A DNA stretch of 64,000 nt, from positions 1 to 64,000 of the forward strand of contig JAAYEF010000032.1 of NCBI GenBank assembly GCA_012728875.1, given 5' to 3'. The DNA comes from Candidatus Cloacimonadota bacterium (lineage in GTDB: Bacteria; Cloacimonadota; Cloacimonadia; Cloacimonadales; Cloacimonadaceae). Both the position numbers and the translations under genes were made by a program. Shown in pieces: positions 53,925-61,645 of the stretch. Position 1 is the stretch's first letter. Each line of letters opens with the position of its first letter. The notes under the pieces are model-generated. The model worked only from the letters and a program-made list of their open reading frames with translations. It ran no database searches and was not told the origin of the DNA.

Positions 53925-54809
53925 ATGAACACTCAAAACGTAATTCTTGTCCTCTCCTTCGCCCTGGGAATCGCGCTGAAAAGCCTGAAACTGCTTTCCA
54001 AAGACGATGCCCCCGTGCTGCTGCGCTTTGTGCTCAACGTATGCCTGCCCCCGGTGATGATTTTGGCGATTTACCGCGCCACCCTGAGTCTGGATATGCT
54101 TTTGGTGCCTTTGAGCGCCATGCTTGTGGTGGTGATATTGTATTTCATCAGCAGCTTTGTGGGCGGAAAATTGAAGATGCCCCGCAAAACCTTTGGCAGC
54201 TTTCTGATTGGCACCATGATCATGAACACGGCTTTTGCGCTGCCCTATTTCAAAGCCATCGGCAGCGAAGAGCTGGCGCGCGCTTCGCTTTTCGACATCG
54301 GTAACAGCATACTGATCTTTACTTTCAGCTATTATAATGCCATCAAATATGGCAGCAAGCCCTCTGGCGGCATCCAATGGAAGAAATTTTTGTCTCTGGC
54401 GCCACTTTGGGCAATGGTCATCGCTTTGGGCATCAAGGCTTTGAGCCTGAAAATCCCTGTCACTTTGGTAAGCTTTTTGGAAGTTTTGGGTCAGCCGGTC
54501 GGGGTTTTGATGATGGTGGCATTGGGTTTGGCATTTTCGCCCAGAATGCAGGATTTTGGCAAGGCTTTCGTGGCGGTTTTCATCCGCATGGGTTTGGGCT
54601 TTGCGGCTGGATTGGGATTGGCATATCTCTTTGGACTCCAAGGGATTGCAAGAACAGTGGTGATCACTGGATCGGCTTTGCCGGTGGGGTTCAACACCCT
54701 GATTTTGGCTGAGCGGGAAGGCCTTGACGGAGGCTTTGCCGCCACCATGGTTTCCATTTCCACCCTGATTGCCCTTTTCACCACGCCGCTTTTGATCAGG
54801 TTTTTCTGA
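53925..54809 (+). CDS. AEC family transporter (auxin efflux carrier-like)
   Basis: A 294-residue membrane protein with ten predicted helices of the AEC family, whose bacterial members export or take up organic acids such as malate. Features: LRFVLNVCLPPVMILAIYR (cited within 20) with the Pro-rich helix break, and the internal second half ending in TGSALPVGFNTLILAEREGL (20), a family-like segment. Length is typical. It starts 37 nt after the PiT gene and may be co-transcribed, but a phosphate link is not implied. A terminator follows. Confidence 0.87.
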   Translation: MNTQNVILVLSFALGIALKSLKLLSKDDAPVLLRFVLNVCLPPVMILAIYRATLSLDMLLVPLSAMLVVVILYFISSFVGGKLKMPRKTFGSFLIGTMIMNTAFALPYFKAIGSEELARASLFDIGNSILIFTFSYYNAIKYGSKPSGGIQWKKFLSLAPLWAMVIALGIKALSLKIPVTLVSFLEVLGQPVGVLMMVALGLAFSPRMQDFGKAFVAVFIRMGLGFAAGLGLAYLFGLQGIARTVVITGSALPVGFNTLILAEREGLDGGFAATMVSISTLIALFTTPLLIRFF

Positions 54810-54837
54810 AGCAAGCCGCTTAGCTTCACAATCATGA

Positions 54838-54859
54838 AAGCCCCTTGCCGGGCTTTTTT
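54838..54859 (+). terminator. Terminator after the AEC transporter gene
   Basis: Stem AAGCCC/GGGCTT with a 6-nt loop followed by T residues; 28 nt past the stop. Confidence 0.82.
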
Positions 54860-54880
54860 CCTGGTCTGAAAAAAGCAATG

Positions 54881-54907
54881 AAAAAGGGCGGCCATTTTTG
54901 ACCGCCC
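54881..54907 (-). terminator. Terminator after the secreted protein at 54960
   Basis: Minus-strand stem GGGCGG/CCGCCC with a 10-nt AT-rich loop and a five-T tail; convergent with the previous terminator. Confidence 0.85.
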
Positions 54908-54959
54908 GGCATTGTTGTTGCAGAGCACGGGGGAAATGAGATCTGTGCTCCGTTGTATC

Positions 54960-57884
54960 TTATTTGATTTTCATGAACTTACGGGTTTGTTTGAATGAAG
55001 GTGTGGACAGGCGATAGAAGTAGATACCGCTGCTGCAGATGTTTCCGGCGTTGTCGCGGCTGTCCCAGCCAAGGTTGTGGGTTCCTTCCCTCACTTCGTA
55101 GCTGCGCACCAACTGTCCCTGGATGTTGTAAATTGAAAGCGTTCCCGTTTCGTTGGCTTTCACATCGATCTGGATGTTTGTGTTAGATTTGAAGGGGTTG
55201 GGATAGGCGTTGCCCATGCTGGTGATTTCCGGCAGCACGGGAGGCACGGTTCCTTCCAGGATCACGCTGACGGGACCGTAGAATTCGCTGCTGTTGAAGT
55301 CCACGGCTTCCAGCCAGTAGTAGTAGGTGTTGCCGAACTCAACTTCCGTATCAACCAAGCTGTAGCTCTGAGCGTTGCTGGTGTTTGTGGCGGGAATCAT
55401 GGCATGGTCGGTCAGAATGGCTCCGGCTTGATCGCTATTGGTGTTGCGATAGACCCGGTAGCCCAGCATCTGGCTTTCGGATTGGCTCACCCAGTTCAAC
55501 TGCACATAGTTTTGCGCGGTGACGGTGGCACTGAAGCTGCTGAGCGTGACAGGGCAAATATCGTCGCAATATCCAAATACAAAGTCATCCACGAACAAGA
55601 CGAAGGCATCATTGGAAACACTTTGGATCGCAATATATACTGTTGTGGGATGCAAAACAGTTTCCAAGTCATATTCGTAAGTGGTCCAATCTACAGGAAC
55701 TTCTGCGTAAGTGTTTTCGTCTCCCAAGAGATATTCCCAATAGTCTTCTTCAGGATCATCACCTTGATAGCTATAAAGGATCTTCATCCTTTCCAATCCA
55801 TATGCATCTGTGATGGACTTGGCAAAGAAGCTGAATCTGGCTGGTCCGCAATATGAGAATCCCCTGATCAACCAGTCGTTATTGGGACCACTTCCGCCAT
55901 AAATAGGCATTATGGCAGGAAAACACCCAGCCATTTTGTCGCCTGAATATGCTTTCCAAGCATCCAATGTGATGGGAGGACTTGTTTGCGATGAATTGAA
56001 TATGATGAAGGATCCGGTATAGCCTTCATTTGGAAAATAAGTGTTTGTTATTGCGTAGGTTTCGGATTCATCACCGTCATATTGGGTCCAGGGAAGAAAA
56101 TCCAAAACGAAGTCTTCATAGGTTTCGAAATAGTCTTCTTCTGTTTCCTTTGCGCCGAATCCACGAAGAGCGATGCTGTGAACTTCCTTGGCCTGATTTT
56201 CCGCTTGCTGAGGAGATTGCAGGTCAAACAGGCCTGCTTTTGATTTATCGTTTTGATTCTTGAGAATGGATGTTTCGATGTTGCCCTTGGTTGCAGGGAT
56301 CAGGGCAATGGTTTTTTTTGCATCATCCTGGAAGCTCATTTGGGCTGTTTTTTCACCACATTGACCTGTCGGGATGAATTTCACAGTCCAGGATGCTTCG
56401 TCATACACATTGAGCACAAGCGGATACTGATTGTTGTCTTCAATAATTATGAACTCACCTGTTGAGATTTGAGGGGGTGCTCCAATCGTGGCTGGCACAT
56501 TGCCGGTACTTATGGCCTTAAAGATGTGTGGAGTGCAGTTTGAATCATCAATCTTGGCGATTCCAAAATCCCAACTGGTATCCTTGAGAGTTAGCTCGGG
56601 GTTGGTGGCTACAGTAATTGCATCGAAATCCAGGGAAAACAGGTAGGATTGCGGTGTCGGCCAAGATGAGAGGATGAGAAAATAGCTTCCCGCAGGCAGC
56701 TCAGCGCTGGAGCTTAATGTGGCAGTGCTGCCCGAAGAAGATGTTGCGATTGCAAGCACTGGGGCTGGATTGCTTGGGTTCGGGCATCTATCCACAACCA
56801 GCATTCCAATCCAATTTGCACCTTGCAAACCGGTGAGGGTGCCTGTCAGGGTGCTGGGGCCGTCCAAAGTGAATTGCAGAACCATGTCGTCTCCATTAAG
56901 GTAGGACGAAGCAGGAGTAACCCAAGTGTTGCTGTAATCGTTTCCATAGAGGCCGGTGTCTCCTGTGAAGCCAACCAGCGGCAGGGTCACTGGCAAAGGA
57001 TTCTGGCAGGTGGAACCGGGTGGGCGAACCAAACCATTTCCTGTTACCACCAGATCGTGTGCGGTTCTGGTCTGGTCATCGGTGATGGTGATGGTCACAG
57101 AGTAGTCAGTTGCGGCATCGGGCGTAAATTCCACGTCGAAGGTGAAATCATCGCCCGGTTCCAACGGATCCGAGTAAGTGTTGTAGGTGATTTCGAAGTA
57201 ATTCACATCACCGGCGGTTTTTGCTATGGAGACAATGCCCAGAGAACCACTGCCCACATTGCTTACTTCGAAGGTTTTGGAGGCTGTGGACCCCACTTCA
57301 GCATCCACGAAATTCCAGGTATCGGGATCGATGGAAAAAATCGGCTCCGTCGGTGCCAGGTCAATGGTCACATCATCCACGCACATGTAAAACATGTCCG
57401 CGTTACTGTAGCCATGCCAGCCAAAGTAATAGGTGCCGTTTTCAGTAGGGGTGAAAATGGAGGATGACTTCAAATAGAGGGAGGAAGCAAAAGCTCCAAG
57501 GTCCACTATCAGAGTTTCCATCCCTGCCGCGTTTTGGGCGGTGCCGTAGTACAGAGCCAGTTTTTCGGGGTAACTGGTGCCGCTATTGCGGTACCAGAAA
57601 CTGATCGTGTAGCTGGTCCCCCCTGTCAAGCCGACTCCGCTGGAAAAAACCCAATCGTTCATGGCCTGAGACGTATTGTACCTTATGTAAAGGGAATTCG
57701 GACCGGAATGGGAATAACTTGAGCTCGTCATCCAAGTATAAGCGTCTCCGTTCACGTTTTCGATTGCCCAGCCATCCGGCAGATTCGGGGCTGTTACTCC
57801 ATCAAAATTCTCGGTGAATACCGCCCCCAAAGCCGCGCTGATCACGAGAACGGCCATAAGGGCTGTTAAAACTAATCTTTTCAT
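54960..57884 (-). CDS. Large secreted adhesin-like protein with FlgD-like tag
   Basis: A 974-residue secreted protein. Signal peptide (MKRLVLTALMAVLVISAALG). Modules in order: a choice-of-anchor J/MAM-like domain (VFTENFDGVTAPNLPDGWAI (20) ... WVFSSGVGLTGGTSYTISFWY); a choice-of-anchor D (ASH-like) segment with WNFVDAEVGSTASKTFEVSN (20); a pre-peptidase-like domain (DPNDY region, YFLILSSWPTPQSYLFSL); a second ASH-like segment; a second MAM-like domain (NDWLIRGFSYCGPARFSFFA, 20); an FnIII-like module (VTLSSFSATVTAQNYVQLNW, 20); and the FlgD-like tag (AYPNPFKSNTNIQID, CSSGIYFYRL, ending TRKFMKIK). The start is at MKRLV with AAGGAG upstream. Probably mediates adhesion or surface binding. The largest protein here. 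Confidence 0.84.
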   Translation of the reverse strand: MKRLVLTALMAVLVISAALGAVFTENFDGVTAPNLPDGWAIENVNGDAYTWMTSSSYSHSGPNSLYIRYNTSQAMNDWVFSSGVGLTGGTSYTISFWYRNSGTSYPEKLALYYGTAQNAAGMETLIVDLGAFASSLYLKSSSIFTPTENGTYYFGWHGYSNADMFYMCVDDVTIDLAPTEPIFSIDPDTWNFVDAEVGSTASKTFEVSNVGSGSLGIVSIAKTAGDVNYFEITYNTYSDPLEPGDDFTFDVEFTPDAATDYSVTITITDDQTRTAHDLVVTGNGLVRPPGSTCQNPLPVTLPLVGFTGDTGLYGNDYSNTWVTPASSYLNGDDMVLQFTLDGPSTLTGTLTGLQGANWIGMLVVDRCPNPSNPAPVLAIATSSSGSTATLSSSAELPAGSYFLILSSWPTPQSYLFSLDFDAITVATNPELTLKDTSWDFGIAKIDDSNCTPHIFKAISTGNVPATIGAPPQISTGEFIIIEDNNQYPLVLNVYDEASWTVKFIPTGQCGEKTAQMSFQDDAKKTIALIPATKGNIETSILKNQNDKSKAGLFDLQSPQQAENQAKEVHSIALRGFGAKETEEDYFETYEDFVLDFLPWTQYDGDESETYAITNTYFPNEGYTGSFIIFNSSQTSPPITLDAWKAYSGDKMAGCFPAIMPIYGGSGPNNDWLIRGFSYCGPARFSFFAKSITDAYGLERMKILYSYQGDDPEEDYWEYLLGDENTYAEVPVDWTTYEYDLETVLHPTTVYIAIQSVSNDAFVLFVDDFVFGYCDDICPVTLSSFSATVTAQNYVQLNWVSQSESQMLGYRVYRNTNSDQAGAILTDHAMIPATNTSNAQSYSLVDTEVEFGNTYYYWLEAVDFNSSEFYGPVSVILEGTVPPVLPEITSMGNAYPNPFKSNTNIQIDVKANETGTLSIYNIQGQLVRSYEVREGTHNLGWDSRDNAGNICSSGIYFYRLSTPSFKQTRKFMKIK

Positions 57885-58478
57885 GTTTTTCTCCTTGGTT
57901 GGGTTGGTTGTGCCATGCCAAGTTAAATTTCTTGCGCAAATAATACCGTATGCATCGCATAAATACGGCTGCATGCAATCCGAAACCCTCAGTCCAAATT
58001 TCGACTGCTCTGGGGAAATCCTTTTTTCCGTCCATAATACCCCGCACAAAGCTTGTTTTGCTCTGCGCATCTACGTTTTCCACTCTTTTTTTCAATTACA
58101 CTACTATAAAGCTAAAGCCATGTTTTATAAATGTCGTTTTTATGTCAAGATATAAACCTATAAAATCAGAAGATTAGAAATAATAAATTTTATATCGATA
58201 AATGGAAGTAAAAGCATCGAATTTATTTGTTGTAATCATGCTTTGAGAGATCCAAGTCTCCTGAAGCTGTGTTGAAATATATCAACAAAGCGCCGATAAT
58301 CTTTGCGTTTTCCCTTATGGCTCTGAAAAAAGAGGAATCGCGGAGGGAAAATGGCGTTTGATTTGCTGTAAATATCCTAAAACCATTTTAAAATGGGTTT
58401 GCTTGGACAAATGAAGGGAATTTTGTTGACAACTGTGCCAAAATTACATAGTGGTTCCCTGAAAAGAGGATAAACAAA
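57885..58478. other. Long divergent spacer upstream of add
   Basis: 594 nt between two divergent genes. A near-palindrome lies at about 58380-58400 (AAACCATTTT/AAAATGGGTTT). TTGACA boxes occur on the minus strand at about 58141-58150 and on the plus strand at 58426-58431, 50 nt before add; the matching -10 boxes are poor. No gene was recognised. Confidence 0.45.
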
Positions 58479-59546
58479 ATGAAGATAGACATTACTAGGG
58501 AGTTCATCCAAAAACTCCCCAAAACTGACCTGCACGTCCATCTGGACGGCAGTGTGCGCGTTTCGACCATCATCGAGCTGGCGCGCCAATTCAATATCAC
58601 GCTGCCCACCATGGATCCTGACGAACTGCGAAGCCTCATCGTTTGCGGAGACCACACCGAAAGCTTGGAAGACTATCTGCGTGGTTTTGGCATCGTAAAC
58701 TTGGTTTTGCAGAATAAAGAGGGACTGCGCCGCGCCGCCTACGAGCTTGCCGAAGACGCCGCCAAGGAAAATGTGCGCTATATGGAAGTGCGCTATTCCC
58801 CCATCCTGCATACAGATCAAGGGCTGGAATTGAGCGAAATCTCCCAGGCTGTGATCGACGGACTGCGCGAAGGTGAGCGCGATTTTGGCATCAAAACCGG
58901 AGTGATCATCTGCGGCATGCGCCACATGGACCCCGCCACTTCCTTCAAACTGGCAGAATTGGCTGTCGCCTTCAAAAATAAGGGCGTCGTCGGTTTTGAC
59001 CTGGCAGGAGGAGAATACAAGAACCCTGCCAAAGCCCACAAGGAAGCCTTCGATTTGGCGCTGAAAAACAACCTCAACCTCACCATCCACGCCGGTGAAG
59101 CAGACGGTCCCCACAGCATCCATCAAGCTTTGCACATCTGCGGAGCCCACCGCATCGGTCATGGAACCAGATTGCGCGAAGATGGCGACCTGCTGAACTA
59201 TGTGAACGACCACCGCATCCCGCTGGAAATCTGCATCAAAAGCAATTACCACACCAAAACAGTGCCCGATATCCGCAGCCATCCCATTGATTTTTATATC
59301 GATTATGGACTGCGCGTGACCATCAATACAGACAACCGCACCATCAGCGACACCACCGTCACCGACGAATATCTGCTTGCCATAAACGAACTTAAACTGG
59401 ATTATCCCACCCTCAAAAACGTGATTTTGAATGGCTTTAAAAGCGCTTTCCTTCCTTATAAAGAGCGGGTGCAGCTCATCCAAGCCGCCCTGCGCGAAAT
59501 GGAGGAACTCGAGCAAAACGAGCTGAAAATGAGGGAAAAGCCGTGA
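58479..59546 (+). CDS. add: Adenosine deaminase
   Basis: A 355-residue adenosine/AMP deaminase-family enzyme. The zinc and catalytic motifs are intact: TDLHVHLDGS (H-x-H, residue 16 onward), TIHAGEAD (His-Ala-Gly-Glu), HRIGHGT (His) and TINTDNRTIS (Asp). It deaminates adenosine or deoxyadenosine to inosine forms, and some members act on adenine or aminofutalosine. The start has AAGAGG upstream. It overlaps gmhA by 4 nt. A 379-codon frame on the opposite strand is a shadow. Confidence 0.93.
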   Translation: MKIDITREFIQKLPKTDLHVHLDGSVRVSTIIELARQFNITLPTMDPDELRSLIVCGDHTESLEDYLRGFGIVNLVLQNKEGLRRAAYELAEDAAKENVRYMEVRYSPILHTDQGLELSEISQAVIDGLREGERDFGIKTGVIICGMRHMDPATSFKLAELAVAFKNKGVVGFDLAGGEYKNPAKAHKEAFDLALKNNLNLTIHAGEADGPHSIHQALHICGAHRIGHGTRLREDGDLLNYVNDHRIPLEICIKSNYHTKTVPDIRSHPIDFYIDYGLRVTINTDNRTISDTTVTDEYLLAINELKLDYPTLKNVILNGFKSAFLPYKERVQLIQAALREMEELEQNELKMREKP

Positions 59547-60136
59547 CGCGGAAACTCATCCAAGCTTCTCTTGATGAAGCGGTTGCAGGTCTCCAAAGCT
59601 TTTTGGCAGAACCCAAAAGCCTGAACGAACTGGAAGCTTTCGCCCGGATGCTGGCGGAGTGTTTCACCAGCGGCAAAAAAGCCATCGCCTTTGGAAATGG
59701 CGGCTCGATCTGTGACGCCATGCACTTTGCCGAGGAATTCACCGGCCGCTTCCGCCAGGATCGAAAAGCGCTTCCAGCCATCGCCATTTCCGACCCTTCC
59801 CACATCACCTGCGTGGCCAACGACTTTGGTTTTGAGCAGATATTTGCCCGCGGGGTGGAAGCTTACGCCTCCGAAGGAGACTTGGTTTTGGGCATTTCCA
59901 CCAGCGGAAATTCGCCCAATGTGATTGCCGGTCTGGAAAAAGCCAGGGAATTGGGCTGCAAAACCGTGGCGCTGCTGGGCGGCGACGGCGGAAAAATCTC
60001 CGGAAGCTGCGATCTGGAAATCACAGTGCCCGGCATCACCAGCGACAGGATTCAGGAACTGCACACCCTGATTTTACACATCACCATCGAAGCGGTGGAA
60101 AGCCTGCTTTTCCCATCCAACCCAAAAGGAGAATGA
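59543..60136 (+). CDS. gmhA: Phosphoheptose isomerase
   Basis: A 197-residue SIS-domain protein of the GmhA group. It has the SIS core GNGGSICDAMHFAEEFTGRF (20) and SDPSHITCVANDFGFEQIFA, the substrate loop GISTSGNSPNVIAGL, and the typical C-terminal ELHTLILHITIEAVE. It converts sedoheptulose 7-phosphate to glycero-manno-heptose 7-phosphate for the LPS inner core, so it supports a Gram-negative envelope. The start is a GTG overlapping the add stop (GTGA). The other heptose genes are not in this window. It overlaps the endonuclease gene by 4 nt. Confidence 0.92.
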   Translation: MTRKLIQASLDEAVAGLQSFLAEPKSLNELEAFARMLAECFTSGKKAIAFGNGGSICDAMHFAEEFTGRFRQDRKALPAIAISDPSHITCVANDFGFEQIFARGVEAYASEGDLVLGISTSGNSPNVIAGLEKARELGCKTVALLGGDGGKISGSCDLEITVPGITSDRIQELHTLILHITIEAVESLLFPSNPKGE

Positions 60137-61176
60137 TTTTGACCAAAAAAATACTTATCTCACTGATACTACTGGCAGTTGCAGTTTTTGCAGCCGCGCA
60201 GGGAAACTACTACGACGCCGTTTTGAACCTCACCGGACAGGAACTTTTCAACGCCCTGCAGGGACTCATCTCAACCAATACATATTCCAACTACATAGGA
60301 GCCCGAACCTTCCTCTTTCAGCAGCTTGAAAACCACAATGGCTATGTCACCTGCATCTATACCGGCTATGAATTCAATGTTGGCTACAACTACACCGGTT
60401 CAAACAACCCAAACACGGAACACACCTATTGCCAAAGCTGGTTCAGCAGCCCCCAAAGCTCCGTTAAAAAGGCGGACCTGCACCACCTTTTTCCCAGCAA
60501 TTCAACCGTTAACAGCGTCCGCAGCAACTATCCGATTTACAACATTGGAAACCATGCAAATGCCAACGTATATTACGATTACACCCCCTGGCAAAGCTAC
60601 CGAGGCATGAGCCCGGGCGGTTACACGGTTTTTGAACCCGCAGATGAATCCAAAGGAGACATCGCCCGCGCCCTGCTCTATTTCCATACCCGCTACAACG
60701 ACGGCCTGATCCAACAGAATGTGGATATGCTGCCCGTTCTGGTGCAGTGGCACTTTTTTGATCCGCCCACGCCCGAGGAAGTGATTCGCAACAACGGGGT
60801 GCAGGGCTTTCAATCCAATCGCAACCCCTTTGTGGATCATCCCGAATTTGTTGCCCGGATCTGGGATCCCAGCGCAGCTGAATCCGATGTCCCCGCACCT
60901 GAGGCAGATCTGGTTTTGGGCAAAGCCAGCCCGAACCCCTTCACCGACAGCACCAGCGTGGAAATTCAAAGCAAAATCCCCGTCCTCGCCACCATTTCCA
61001 TCCACAATATCAAGGGTCAAAAATTGGACTCCTGGCAAGAGAACCTTCCCCGCGGAAATTCACAGATCACATGGAACGGACGCAACGCCCAAGGTGAAAA
61101 AGCTGCTCCCGGAATTTACCTGATCAATCTTAGCGCTCCGGGACATTTTCTCACTGCCAGGGTGATGTTACAGTAA
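60133..61176 (+). CDS. Secreted endonuclease I with FlgD-like C-terminal tag
   Basis: A 347-residue secreted nuclease. Signal peptide (a KK and LILLAVAVFAAAQ core), then an endonuclease I (EndA/NucM) domain with NTEHTYCQSW, the catalytic DLHHLFPSNSTVNSVRSNYP (20), and YFHTRYNDG and HPEFVARIW. The C-terminal FlgD-like module (ASPNPFTDSTSVEIQ, ITWNGRNAQGEKAAPGIYLI) ends in a shortened tag, ARVMLQ, without the usual basic KK/RK pair. It is expected to degrade extracellular DNA as a nutrient source. The ATG overlaps the gmhA stop; a TTG two codons later (60139) has better spacing from GGAG and may be the true start. Confidence 0.88.
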   Translation: MILTKKILISLILLAVAVFAAAQGNYYDAVLNLTGQELFNALQGLISTNTYSNYIGARTFLFQQLENHNGYVTCIYTGYEFNVGYNYTGSNNPNTEHTYCQSWFSSPQSSVKKADLHHLFPSNSTVNSVRSNYPIYNIGNHANANVYYDYTPWQSYRGMSPGGYTVFEPADESKGDIARALLYFHTRYNDGLIQQNVDMLPVLVQWHFFDPPTPEEVIRNNGVQGFQSNRNPFVDHPEFVARIWDPSAAESDVPAPEADLVLGKASPNPFTDSTSVEIQSKIPVLATISIHNIKGQKLDSWQENLPRGNSQITWNGRNAQGEKAAPGIYLINLSAPGHFLTARVMLQ

Positions 61177-61269
61177 TCTGATCTTTTTTGGAGGGCAGAG
61201 GGAAATGGGTTTGTAAAAACCTGATCAGGGTAATAATAAAAAGCTGTGTGTCCACTGTGTGTCAACCTG

Positions 61270-61385
61270 GTTCAGGACGGCAAAGCCTTGGCTGAAGGCC
61301 TTAATCAAGTGATTATCAAGCCTTAATCAAGCGTTAATTATTAAGACTTGATTAAGGCTTGATTAAGAAGTGACTGACACTTTCA
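61270..61385 (+). repeat. Dispersed long-hairpin repeat, copy 3
   Basis: Same 17-bp arms (61315-61331 and 61347-61363) and the same 15-nt centre as copy 1. The shared left flank TCAGGACGG is also seen near copy 1. The right flank GTGACTGACAC matches copy 2 better than copy 1. Confidence 0.85.
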
Positions 61386-61560
61386 GTTTAGGAGGGCTGA
61401 GGCAGGCTCACGCATCCGAGAAAGAATCACGTGCAAATGAATATTTTGGGAGATGAATAAGGTTGCTCAATTCACCAGAATCTACCCACAGAACTTGAGA
61501 ATGAGCAGGAAACTGCCTTTGTAACGAAGCATAAGACTCTGCCATGCAACACCTTCTACG

Positions 61561-61593
61561 AAATTAGCAATCTGCACCATAGACTGCTAATTT
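61561..61593 (+). promoter_or_regulatory. CIRCE-like operator upstream of clpB
   Basis: TTAGCAATC, 9 nt, GACTGCTAA (61564-61590), with AAA/TTT flanks. Same right half-site and same 9-9-9 layout as the hsp20 operator at 14109-14135. It lies 6 nt upstream of the clpB -35 box. Confidence 0.8.
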
Positions 61594-61596
61594 CAT

Positions 61597-61624
61597 TTGA
61601 CAAATACACCGGGTCGCTTATTTT
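61597..61624 (+). promoter_or_regulatory. clpB promoter
   Basis: Perfect -35 TTGACA (61597-61602), 16 nt, then TATTTT (61619-61624). The ATG is 22 nt further, with GGAGG between. Confidence 0.65.
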
Positions 61625-61645
61625 ATGGTATGGTAGGAGGTAAAT

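Larger units (their letters stand above)
61177..61645. other. Spacer upstream of clpB with repeat copy 3 and operator
   Basis: 469 nt with no gene. It holds the hairpin repeat at 61270-61385, then about 170 nt without recognised signals, then the CIRCE-like operator and the promoter of clpB. Confidence 0.6.

Noticed and set aside
58377-59516. 379-codon open frame on the minus strand
   Set aside because: Antisense to add, whose adenosine deaminase motifs are complete.
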